A stretch of DNA of 6,891 bases from Chitinophagaceae bacterium (GTDB lineage Bacteria; Bacteroidota; Bacteroidia; Chitinophagales; Chitinophagaceae), in the NCBI GenBank assembly GCA_025924755.1, contig JAICHT010000196.1, forward strand, positions 1-6,891, written 5' to 3'. Below are positions 1-6,179 of this stretch, piece by piece. The position numbers and the translations under genes were made by a program. Within the stretch, counting starts at the first letter, position 1, and every line of letters starts with the position of its first letter. The notes under the pieces are model-generated. The model made no database searches and was not told the DNA's origin. It worked only from the letters and a program-made list of their open reading frames with translations.

Positions 1-989
1 AAAAAAACAAAACAGACAAACCCGATCGTGGCAAGGCTACCGTATCGCTTCCGGAGTTAAGGAAAGGAAATATAGGTTTGGTGGTAGCTACTCAGATTGC
101 CCGTTTTGTATCGGCTGATAATCCCTTACCCGGATGGCATTCGCCTGAGCAGGCATGGGCGCAAACTCAAGCCCAACTAGCATGGTATCAAGCAATGGAA
201 GAGGCAGGGGAGATGGTACAGATTAAGGATTTAAATACACTGTCAAAGCACCTGGAATTATGGAATGATGGTACGTCTAATGAAACAAAACCGGTAGGAT
301 ATATATTGAGTTTGGAAGGTGCCGATTCTTTAATTACACTTCAGCACTTGGAAAGAGCTTATGCATATGGATTGCGGGCCGTAGGGCCTGCGCATTATGG
401 ACCGGGACGGTATGCCCAAGGCACGGATGCCACCGGCTTTATGGGTGAAAAAGGAAGAGAATTGCTGAAAGAAATGGAGCGGCTACACATCATATTAGAT
501 GCAACGCATTTGTGTGAAGATAGCTTTTGGGAAGCCTTAAACCATTTTAATGGTGCGGTATGGGCAAGCCATAATAATGTAAGAACTTTGGTAAATCATG
601 GCCGGCAATTTAGTGATGACCAGATAAAGGAATTGATAAATAGGGGAGCTGTTATTGGCGGCGCTTTGGATGCCTGGATGATGGTGCCCGGCTGGGTAAG
701 AGGTGTTTCCACTCCTGCTACTATGGGGTGCAACCTGGAAGTGGTGATTGATCATCTTGACCATATTTGCCAACTGGCAGGTAATGCATTGCATATTGGT
801 ATTGGTTCCGATCTGGATGGGGCTTTTGGTAAAGAGCAATGTCCTTACGATCTGGATACAATTGCAGATCTGCAAATGCTGCCGCAACTGTTTAAAAAAA
901 GAGGCTATGCCAATAGTGATATAGAAAACATCCTACATGGCAACTGGCTGCGCTTTCTGCAAAAAGCATGGCAAAAAGGTGAAAATTAA
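1..989 (+). CDS. Peptidase M19 (renal-type membrane dipeptidase), 5'-truncated by the window edge
   Basis: Zinc-dependent dipeptidase of the M19 family, which hydrolyses dipeptides in a TIM-barrel fold. The reading frame is open from base 3 to the TAA at 987-989, giving 328 visible residues. The residues before the TTG at 78 (for example VSLPELRKGNIG) fit the family, so the true start lies left of the window and the N-terminal HxD metal-binding pair is not seen. Visible active-site elements are the bridging Glu of SLEGAD (315-317), the His of DATHLCEDSFW (507-509), the His of ASHNN (570-572), the Arg of HGRQFSDD (603-605) and the Asp of GIGSDLDG (810-812). These match the zinc ligands and catalytic groups known from human renal dipeptidase. 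The DUF3078 gene starts 26 bp downstream with no terminator between, so the two may be co-transcribed. Substrate and location cannot be read here because any signal peptide would be upstream. Confidence 0.93.
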   Translation, partial: KNKTDKPDRGKATVSLPELRKGNIGLVVATQIARFVSADNPLPGWHSPEQAWAQTQAQLAWYQAMEEAGEMVQIKDLNTLSKHLELWNDGTSNETKPVGYILSLEGADSLITLQHLERAYAYGLRAVGPAHYGPGRYAQGTDATGFMGEKGRELLKEMERLHIILDATHLCEDSFWEALNHFNGAVWASHNNVRTLVNHGRQFSDDQIKELINRGAVIGGALDAWMMVPGWVRGVSTPATMGCNLEVVIDHLDHICQLAGNALHIGIGSDLDGAFGKEQCPYDLDTIADLQMLPQLFKKRGYANSDIENILHGNWLRFLQKAWQKGEN

Positions 990-1015
990 AAGTACAATTT
1001 TTTAATATTGTGTTT

Positions 1016-1942
1016 ATGAAATGGACAACAACCGTTTGCATACTTCTGCTGGTAACGCAATCCTATGCGCAGGATAAAACCGTAAAGGAATTACAAGACG
1101 AGGCCAGCAAGACAATAAAAAAAGACGAAACCGATACTTTACAAAAAATCTGGAAAACAGGTGGCTTGTATAACCTGAGTATATCGCAGGGATCTTTAAG
1201 CAACTGGGCTGCCGGCGGCGATGATTTTTCGTTGTCACTTAATTCTTACTTAAGCTTGTATGCATTTTATAAAAAAGGAAACAGAAGCTGGGACAATACC
1301 TTAGACAGTTATTTGGGATATTTAAAAACCACATCGCTGGGCAGCCGTAAAAATGATGACCGGCTTGATATACTTTCTAAATACGAATATGCATTTACCA
1401 AACATCTAAATCTGGCCGCCCTGTTCAATTTCAGAACGCAATTTTTTAAGGGTTACACCTATACCGACCAGCAGAATACCCTAGCTTCTTCATTTCTTTC
1501 TCCGGGTTATGTATTGGTAAGTCCTGGTATTGATTACAAGCCAAGCCAGTTTTTTTCCATATTCGTTTCGCCGTTTACCAACCGCTGGGTAATTGTGCAG
1601 AATGATTCGTTATCTGCCAAAGGTTTATATGGAGTAAATCCCGGCAAACACGTGAGTTCTGAATTAGGAGCATTTATAACAGTAAATCTTTTAAAAGAAT
1701 TTAATAAAACCGTAAGCTACAAGGGCCGTCTTGATTTATTTTCCAATTATAAGCACGAGCCGGAAAACATTGATGTATTTATGTCGAACGCTTTATTTTT
1801 AAAAGTGTCTAAAATACTTACCGCAAGCTGGAACGTAGATTTAATATATGATGATGACGTAAAGCTATTTGGAAAAAATAAAAATTCTGCGGCATTGCAA
1901 CTTAAATCACTGGTAGGGTTGGGGTTTGCAGTGAAGTTTTAA
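1016..1942 (+). CDS. DUF3078 family protein, probable outer-membrane beta-barrel
   Basis: Protein of 308 residues counted from the ATG at 1016. A GTG two codons earlier (1010) is in frame, but the ATG gives a cleaner signal peptide: residues 1-19 are Lys, a hydrophobic stretch, then SYA-Q with likely cleavage after Ala18. The mature part has a short charged linker (about 20-45) and then the stretch NLSISQGSLSNWAAGGDD (53-70), the hallmark of DUF3078 proteins in Bacteroidota. The rest alternates polar and hydrophobic residues with many aromatics, as in beta strands. The last residue is Phe in LGFAVKF, the usual end of outer-membrane barrels. The family has no established function that I know of; an outer-membrane location is inference from these features. 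It sits 26 bp after the dipeptidase gene and converges with the HNH gene after 34 bp, a gap with no evident hairpin. Confidence 0.9.
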   Translation: MKWTTTVCILLLVTQSYAQDKTVKELQDEASKTIKKDETDTLQKIWKTGGLYNLSISQGSLSNWAAGGDDFSLSLNSYLSLYAFYKKGNRSWDNTLDSYLGYLKTTSLGSRKNDDRLDILSKYEYAFTKHLNLAALFNFRTQFFKGYTYTDQQNTLASSFLSPGYVLVSPGIDYKPSQFFSIFVSPFTNRWVIVQNDSLSAKGLYGVNPGKHVSSELGAFITVNLLKEFNKTVSYKGRLDLFSNYKHEPENIDVFMSNALFLKVSKILTASWNVDLIYDDDVKLFGKNKNSAALQLKSLVGLGFAVKF

Positions 1943-1976
1943 CCATCAGTCTATTATTGCCAGCTTTTTAATGCTC

Positions 1977-2372
1977 TTATTTATTCGTATCCATCATTAT
2001 GGTGGAAACATCTTGCTTTGGTAGTCTTTCAAAATAAAACAGGCCATCAAAAGGTTGGATAGTGGCCATACCAAAGTCCACAGCTACTTTTAATATGTAT
2101 ATTTTTTCCAGCCGTTCGTGTAAGGTTTTCATCAGCTTTCTAAACTGGTTGGGTGTAGCGGCTCTTTTATAATGATTGCACCTGCGGCAGGTAGGCATCA
2201 GGTTTTCTTCGGCATGTACATCTATTTTGCGGGCTGCATAATACCGTGCTTTGCACTGCGGATAATAATGGTCTACCTGCATTTGTTTATACTCCATCAG
2301 TTGCCCGCAATATGCGCAGCAACCACCAAATTTTTTATATACTTTTTCGCGAACCGATTTCTTAATAGCCAT
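1977..2372 (-). CDS. Small stand-alone HNH endonuclease
   Basis: Protein of 131 residues with a compact HNH (beta-beta-alpha metal) nuclease domain. The order is a basic N-terminus (REKVYKKFGG), zinc-knuckle pair C19xxC22 (CAYCG), catalytic region with D34-H35 (MQVDHYYPQ), N57 (EENLMP), and a second pair C62xxC65 followed by N66 (CRRCNHYKR). The four cysteines would bind a structural zinc; H35, N57 and N66 fit the HNH positions. After the nuclease core comes a tail (about 75-120: TPNQFR, then KVAVDFGMATIQPFDG, then FYFE). I recall similar tails in other stand-alone HNH proteins, which would suggest a conserved extension. The start is the ATG at 2370-2372, with no Shine-Dalgarno sequence. There is no methylase, specificity subunit, phage gene or toxin partner nearby, so a restriction role is not supported. 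It may be a general DNA-processing or defence nuclease, or a remnant of a mobile element. Confidence 0.9.
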   Translation of the reverse strand: MAIKKSVREKVYKKFGGCCAYCGQLMEYKQMQVDHYYPQCKARYYAARKIDVHAEENLMPTCRRCNHYKRAATPNQFRKLMKTLHERLEKIYILKVAVDFGMATIQPFDGLFYFERLPKQDVSTIMMDTNK

Positions 2373-2405
2373 TCAATAATATTCGTTCTAGCGGTAGACT
2401 TTAAT

Positions 2406-2423
2406 AATTTGCAGCGGCAAATT
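2406..2423. repeat. Inverted repeat upstream of the HNH gene
   Basis: AATTTGC, a 4-base loop AGCG, then GCAAATT form a perfect 7-bp inverted repeat. It lies 33 bp upstream of the HNH start codon. Its right arm also begins the 10-bp palindrome GCAAATTTGC (2417-2426). It could be an operator or a weak hairpin in the HNH leader. It is too AT-rich to be a convincing terminator and could be chance in AT-rich DNA. Confidence 0.4.
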
Positions 2424-2445
2424 TGCAATAAAAATTGATAGCAAA
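2418..2445 (-). promoter_or_regulatory. Possible Bacteroidota-type promoter for the HNH gene
   Basis: On the minus strand TTTG (2442-2445), a 16-base spacer and CAAATTTG (2418-2425) resemble the TTTG / TAnnTTTG promoter with one mismatch (C for the first T) and a slightly short spacer. The position, about 45 bp before the HNH start, is reasonable. The match is weak because the -7-like element is also part of a palindrome. Confidence 0.25.
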
Positions 2446-2758
2446 CATTTTACATGAATAGGATTTCAACCTTTTTCCACACGAAATTCATATTTGTTTA
2501 CCAACAGTTTTCAGATAGGCCCTAACTACTTTGAAGTAAAAAAATATTGTATTAGATTAGCTACCGATTTCAACCTGTTCTTCCGGCTATCCTTCTTAAA
2601 ACTACCCGAAATCGCTTTATCTTATAACTGTTAATAATCTACTTCCTGCGAAAAGCTTACGTACAATTCATTCTTCTCTGTTAAGCCGTATTTAAGCATT
2701 AAGGCTAATAAAATTACTCAAAGCTTTTAATGCAATTACCCAATTTAATTGTACTGCA

Positions 2759-3778
2759 ATGAAAACTATTTTATGGTTGTTATTACTTCCTGCACTAGCG
2801 GTAAATGCTCAAAAAAAACCTTTTTCCATTGATGCCTTAGTAAGCTTCGCTGGTTTCACTGGGGATAAACTAGCTACAACCCTTACCCACAAAGGCTTTA
2901 AGCTACAAGAATTACCAAATACTTCACACAATACTTCTTTGTATTACAATGCCACAAAAGATAAGGCCATCAAACGATTAATCGGTAAATACGAAAAGGG
3001 CGATTCGGCTGCAATTGTATTTCAAACCACATCTGAAAGCGAGTATAAGGATTTGAAGGAAGAGCTAAATGAAGAAGGATATTGGCAGTCGGTAACCGAT
3101 ACTTCATCCCAGGCGGTGCTATATCAAAAAGGGAATATTACTATTGAATCTACCATTAAATATGAAGCTGAAAAGCCCGCCTATTGTTTCGCCGTACAGC
3201 GAAAGCAATTGCCTGAGGCAAGCCATATTGTTTATGCTGAGGACTTGCTGGCATTGACATCACACCAGTATATTGCCGCTGTTTTTGGAGAAAGTAATGT
3301 AAAAGAAGATGTATTTTATTTTTCAGCTACACAAAGTAGTAAGTGTTCGGTGTTGTTTCCTAATACAAGCTTGCAGGTTATTTTTATTTGGAATGATGAA
3401 GCCGGGAAAAGGGATTTGTCTTACATACTGATTGGCGGACATTTACAAACAAAAAATTCATCAGCCTATTACAGCCCTGTTGAATTGAACAAATGGCAAT
3501 CGCGGCAGGGCATTTACCCAGGTATGGGCTTAAAAGAACTGATACAGCTAAATGGAAAACCTGTTAGCTTTTATGGCTGGCAAACAGAGCAACCCGGATT
3601 TATTACTACAAAAAATGAAGGTAGCCTTGATTTTAAAAAAACTGGTGTGCAATTACATTGCCTGGATTGTAATGAAGACCGCTATTATACCAATACGGCG
3701 CTCATTAACTCGGCCAATATACTTCGGGAAAATGGAAGAGTGTATGTGTCTGCTATGGTGTTTTTTCCTGGTAAGTAA
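2759..3778 (+). CDS. Uncharacterised secreted protein with a C-terminal 'YPGMGLKELIQLNG' domain
   Basis: Protein of 339 residues with no named function that I can assign. The ATG at 2759 gives a clear signal peptide: MKT, a Leu-rich core, then AVNA-Q with likely cleavage after residue 17. I see no lipobox cysteine, so it should be periplasmic or exported. The first half (about 20-150) looks like small alpha/beta units with polar helices (EYKDLKEELNEEGYW). The second half holds AAVFGESNVKEDVFYFS (173-189), CSVLFPNT (196-203), VIFIWNDE (207-214) and a GIYPGMGLKELIQLNGKPVS segment (251-270). That segment resembles the helix-turn pattern of periplasmic domains that read 'GMsl.el..lnG.pf.f.G'. A C301xxC304 pair (CLDC) follows near the end. 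I recall similar motifs in Bacteroidota hypothetical proteins, but this is unverified. It stands alone: divergent from HNH, and convergent with DUF2911 across a terminator. Confidence 0.85.
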   Translation: MKTILWLLLLPALAVNAQKKPFSIDALVSFAGFTGDKLATTLTHKGFKLQELPNTSHNTSLYYNATKDKAIKRLIGKYEKGDSAAIVFQTTSESEYKDLKEELNEEGYWQSVTDTSSQAVLYQKGNITIESTIKYEAEKPAYCFAVQRKQLPEASHIVYAEDLLALTSHQYIAAVFGESNVKEDVFYFSATQSSKCSVLFPNTSLQVIFIWNDEAGKRDLSYILIGGHLQTKNSSAYYSPVELNKWQSRQGIYPGMGLKELIQLNGKPVSFYGWQTEQPGFITTKNEGSLDFKKTGVQLHCLDCNEDRYYTNTALINSANILRENGRVYVSAMVFFPGK

Positions 3779-3805
3779 AATAATTAACCGTTCAAATTCA
3801 AATTA

Positions 3806-3843
3806 AAAGAGAAGGGTATTAATATCAAAATACCCTTCTCTTT
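3806..3843. terminator. Strong bidirectional terminator between convergent genes
   Basis: A perfect 15-bp stem (AAAGAGAAGGGTATT at 3806-3820, its complement at 3829-3843) with an 8-base loop AATATCAA. It lies 27 bp after the plus-strand stop and 35 bp after the minus-strand stop, so it can serve both convergent genes. Transcripts from the right end in TCTCTTTTAATTT, a fair U-tract; those from the left end in CTCTTTATAT, a weaker one. Confidence 0.88.
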
Positions 3844-3878
3844 ATATGTATCACAACAAGTGTCTTATACTAATTAGC

Positions 3879-4721
3879 CTATTTCAAACTGGCAATCAGC
3901 TTTTCATTCAGTCGTACATAATCATTGTTCTTTTGTGCAGTGGCAAGCTGTATAGATTTTTGAGCAGTTTGCTTTGCTTCATCTTTGCGGCCTAAACCAG
4001 CAAGTGTTCTGGCTTTTTGATAGTACATAAAATACGCATCAGGATTTTGCTCTATGGCTTTATTAAACCACGTAAGCGCCTGGTTTAAATCTTTTCCATT
4101 ATCTAAATAATACATAGCCGCCTGAAAGTATGGACGATTGTCTTTGCTCATAGCGCTATTAATTTGCGCCATTACCTTATTATCAATATCAGTAGTAATA
4201 GGTAAGCTGACGCTTGTTTTATCCCACATCAATTGCAGATCGGTACTGGTGGGTTTTACGTTGGCAAACTGCATAGTAAGCGTTTCCACAGGTGATGTAA
4301 GCGTTGCTGGTACTGCTTTTATACGTACTACATCCTGGTCTTGCTTGTAAGCACTGGCATTGGTAACGTCCAACTGTTTTGTAATAATCCATGTCCAGCT
4401 TCCATTATCGGGTATGCTAAGCAGGCCATATTTCCCGGCCGGGATTTTTGTGCCGCCAACCGTTACCTCATCTTCAAATGTAAGGGTTGTGGCTCCGTTA
4501 GCCCCAGTACGCCACACCTGGCCAAATGGAACGAGGTCGCCAAAAATTTTTCTGCCTTTTACTCCCGGGCGGGAATAGGACAATTCAACAGTTCCAATTC
4601 CCAACTCCTGTTTAATGGTTTGTGTAGTACTGGGTGAAGGTGTTTTTATAGATTGCGCATGAACAGTTTGCAATGAAAAGAAGAGGGCGCTGCATGCCAT
4701 TAACTTTTTGATCATAATCAT
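3879..4721 (-). CDS. DUF2911 secreted protein with C-terminal TPR repeats
   Basis: Protein of 280 residues. The signal peptide is MIMIKKLMACSALFFSL followed by VHA-Q, with cleavage after about Ala22. The DUF2911 domain (about 30-175) shows its hallmarks: a YSRPGVKGRKIFG block (49-61), LVPFGQVWRTGANGATT (63-79) and PAGKYGLLSIP (94-104). Two tetratricopeptide-like helix pairs follow at about 196-227 and 230-263 (ALTWFNKAIEQNPDA; ARTLAGLGRKDEAKQTAQKS). DUF2911 has no known activity; TPRs bind other proteins, so a periplasmic binding role is only inference. A second in-frame ATG at 4713-4715 gives MIKKL, an equally good signal peptide. With the predicted transcription start near 4728, the leader would be only about 7 or 13 bases, so the second ATG may be the real start. 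The gene has its own promoter and ends at the shared terminator. Confidence 0.92.
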   Translation of the reverse strand: MIMIKKLMACSALFFSLQTVHAQSIKTPSPSTTQTIKQELGIGTVELSYSRPGVKGRKIFGDLVPFGQVWRTGANGATTLTFEDEVTVGGTKIPAGKYGLLSIPDNGSWTWIITKQLDVTNASAYKQDQDVVRIKAVPATLTSPVETLTMQFANVKPTSTDLQLMWDKTSVSLPITTDIDNKVMAQINSAMSKDNRPYFQAAMYYLDNGKDLNQALTWFNKAIEQNPDAYFMYYQKARTLAGLGRKDEAKQTAQKSIQLATAQKNNDYVRLNEKLIASLK

Positions 4722-4731
4722 AATTTAAAAA

Positions 4732-4760
4732 CAAATGTAGGGCAGGATGTTTTAAGCAAA
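4732..4760 (-). promoter_or_regulatory. Bacteroidota-type promoter of the DUF2911 gene
   Basis: On the minus strand TTTG (4757-4760), a 17-base spacer and TACATTTG (4732-4739) match the TTTG / TAnnTTTG consensus of Bacteroidota sigma-ABfr promoters exactly in both boxes. It is the best promoter match found in the window. It implies a start near 4728 and a very short leader, and shows that DUF2911 need not depend on read-through from the Nudix gene. Confidence 0.62.
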
Positions 4761-4781
4761 AAGGTTATATGTGGATTTTGG

Positions 4782-4799
4782 TAAGAATCAAGATTCTTA
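4782..4799. repeat. 18-bp perfect palindrome, possible operator
   Basis: TAAGAATC, two bases AA, then GATTCTTA: a perfect 8-bp inverted repeat. It lies 21 bp upstream of the -33 box of the DUF2911 promoter and 36 bp after the Nudix stop. The AT-rich arms, 2-base centre and lack of a U-tract argue against a terminator. The shape and place fit the site of a dimeric regulator, but no regulator gene is in view. Confidence 0.5.
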
Positions 4800-4835
4800 A
4801 TATGCTTTAATTGAAAGCTATTTAAAATAATATTT

Positions 4836-5300
4836 CTACAAGGTCTCTTTTAAATGCCTGACAATTATCTTATCAATAGGAAGTGTTACGCAATCTTCAT
4901 TTACAATATCCCAATCAATAAAGCGGAACGTTTCAATTTCGTTTTGTTGGTTATAAATTTTCATCTGCTGCTCATCAAAATCAAAAGCTTTATCACTCAA
5001 CCGCACGGAGATAGGCTCCAGAGGTTTTACAAAATAATAAATAGATATAATCTGGTGGTCGGTATTAAAAGCCGATAGCTGGAAATAATCAGTAGTATAA
5101 ATATGATCGCTTACTGACACTTTTAAATTCATTTCTTCCATAAATTCCCGCTGCAGGCAATCTCGTGTTCCTTCGCCAAATTCTAATCCGCCGCCTGGAA
5201 ATTTAGTATACTGTTTTCCGCGAATCAGTTCATCACTCACCAGTAATTGCTTATGCTCATTTATTAAAATGCCATATACCCTGATATTAAATCGAAACAT
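4836..5300 (-). CDS. Nudix hydrolase
   Basis: Protein of 154 residues, the usual length for a single-domain Nudix hydrolase, which cleaves nucleoside diphosphates linked to another group X. The Nudix box runs from G37 to L59: G37-x5-E43-x7-R51-E52-F53-M54-E55-E56-M57-N58-L59. The metal-binding glutamates of REFMEE are all present. The Gly normally at position 58 is Asn, a tolerated change in some members. FPGGGLEFGEG before it and the N-terminal strand RVYGILINEHKQLLV are typical. Substrate cannot be told from the sequence; candidates are damaged or excess nucleotides, or a sugar nucleotide. The gene lies 91 bp after dapF on the same strand. A weak promoter-like pair, TTG-N15-TACATTTC (5346-5371), sits in that gap, so it may be transcribed separately or as the tail of the dapF operon. 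Confidence 0.93.
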   Translation of the reverse strand: MFRFNIRVYGILINEHKQLLVSDELIRGKQYTKFPGGGLEFGEGTRDCLQREFMEEMNLKVSVSDHIYTTDYFQLSAFNTDHQIISIYYFVKPLEPISVRLSDKAFDFDEQQMKIYNQQNEIETFRFIDWDIVNEDCVTLPIDKIIVRHLKETL

Positions 5301-5391
5301 CGCCTAAGCTTTTTGTTGTAAATTTAAATGCATCGCGTTAAAGCAGAAATGTATGGATAGGAAAGAAACAACGAACATATCCTAATGACAT

Positions 5392-6177
5392 TTATGCTAC
5401 TTCTATAGTTCCTTCAAATACTTTTTCTGCCGGCCCGTTGAGCCATATATTCTGAAAGGTGCTGCCGATCTTATCAAATTCCACACTTAAATGGCCTCCT
5501 TTGGTTTGCACTTCTACACGGTTAAACCCCGCATCATTATGCGCACATACCAGCGCAGCGGCAGTTACACCGGTGCCGCAGGATAAGGTTTCATTTTCTA
5601 CACCTCTCTCATAGGTGCGTACAATAATTTTGTCCGGCTCTTCCAGTTGCTGCACAAAATTTACATTGATACCTTCCTCTTCAAACCGTTTGCTGTAGCG
5701 GATGTCGTGCCCACGCTTGTATATATCCAGGTGCATTACATCTTCTGTAAGCTTTACAAAGTGCGGCGACCCTGTATTTAATATATAATCGCCATATTGT
5801 TCTTCTATACCATCTACATTGCTCATTTGCAAAGCCACAATACCATCGGGTTCTATACTGGCATGGTGCACTCCATCAATAGCTATAAACGTATATTCGT
5901 TTTTAATGATGCCTATATTATGTGCAAATTGCACCAGGCAGCGTCCGCCGTTACCACACATGCTGCTTTCGTTCCCGTCCGAATTATAATATTTCATTTC
6001 AAAGTCATAGTCATTGTGCAGGTTCAGCAGCATCAAACCATCTGCGCCAATGCCCATATGCCGGTCGCAAATAAAACGTATATGCTTTGTAGTAAGCGAA
6101 GAATACTCGCTGGTGCGGTTGTCTAATATCACGAAATCGTTTCCGGTTCCCTGGTATTTATAAAATTGTATTTTCAT
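5392..6177 (-). CDS. dapF: Diaminopimelate epimerase
   Basis: Cytosolic, cofactor-independent racemase converting LL- to meso-diaminopimelate, the last step before lysine and the source of the peptidoglycan cross-linking residue. At 261 residues it is near the normal length. The two catalytic cysteines are in place: C74 in SSMCGNGGRC and C200 in TLSCGTGVTAAA, acting as the base/acid pair. Substrate-binding elements are also present: GTGNDFV (10-16), GADG (44-47), YYNSDGNES (63-71) and YERGVENET (189-197). The start ATG (6175-6177) lies only 2 bp after the stop of the upstream phosphorylase gene. The two are therefore almost certainly one operon with coupled translation, and no promoter of its own is visible. 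There is nothing odd about the protein itself. No other lysine-pathway gene is in the window. Confidence 0.97.
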   Translation of the reverse strand: MKIQFYKYQGTGNDFVILDNRTSEYSSLTTKHIRFICDRHMGIGADGLMLLNLHNDYDFEMKYYNSDGNESSMCGNGGRCLVQFAHNIGIIKNEYTFIAIDGVHHASIEPDGIVALQMSNVDGIEEQYGDYILNTGSPHFVKLTEDVMHLDIYKRGHDIRYSKRFEEEGINVNFVQQLEEPDKIIVRTYERGVENETLSCGTGVTAAALVCAHNDAGFNRVEVQTKGGHLSVEFDKIGSTFQNIWLNGPAEKVFEGTIEVA

Positions 6178-6179
6178 AA

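Larger units (their letters stand above)
2373..2758. other. 386-bp divergent intergenic region without a visible gene
   Basis: AT-rich spacer between the divergent HNH and secreted-protein genes. It has stops in all frames and no credible small ORF. It should hold the promoters of both genes. Structures seen are an inverted repeat at 2406-2423, a possible minus-strand promoter at 2418-2445, an 11-base direct repeat (GATTTCAACCT) at 2462-2472 and 2566-2576, and a short imperfect palindrome TACTT-TG-AAGTA at 2527-2538. No TAnnTTTG element could be assigned to the plus-strand gene. It is long compared with the other gaps here (2 to about 114 bp), so an unannotated small RNA or long leader is possible but not shown. 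Confidence 0.6.

Noticed and set aside
78..80. TTG as the start of the dipeptidase gene
   Set aside because: The frame is open to the window edge and the residues before it fit the M19 family, so this is an internal Leu.
537..887. 116-residue minus-strand open frame
   Set aside because: It lies wholly within the dipeptidase gene, is antisense to conserved motifs and resembles no protein family.
1010..1015. GTG as the start of the DUF3078 gene
   Set aside because: The ATG at 1016 is two codons away and gives a normal signal peptide; the GTG has no ribosome site in its favour.
2172..2438. 88-residue plus-strand open frame
   Set aside because: Mostly antisense to the HNH domain and then AT-rich spacer; its composition looks like noise.
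2493..2533. TTTG and TACTTTG as a plus-strand promoter for the secreted-protein gene
   Set aside because: The spacer is about 30 bases, far too long, and the second box lacks one base of TAnnTTTG.
3552..3806. 84-residue plus-strand open frame overlapping the end of the secreted-protein gene
   Set aside because: A shifted frame of the same gene, with no motif of its own, running to the terminator stem.
4138..4637. Three plus-strand open frames opposite DUF2911
   Set aside because: Antisense shadows of a well-supported gene, with no signal or domain.
5797..6126. 109-residue plus-strand open frame opposite dapF
   Set aside because: Antisense to the catalytic C74 region of dapF, so any protein here would be a by-product of dapF codons.
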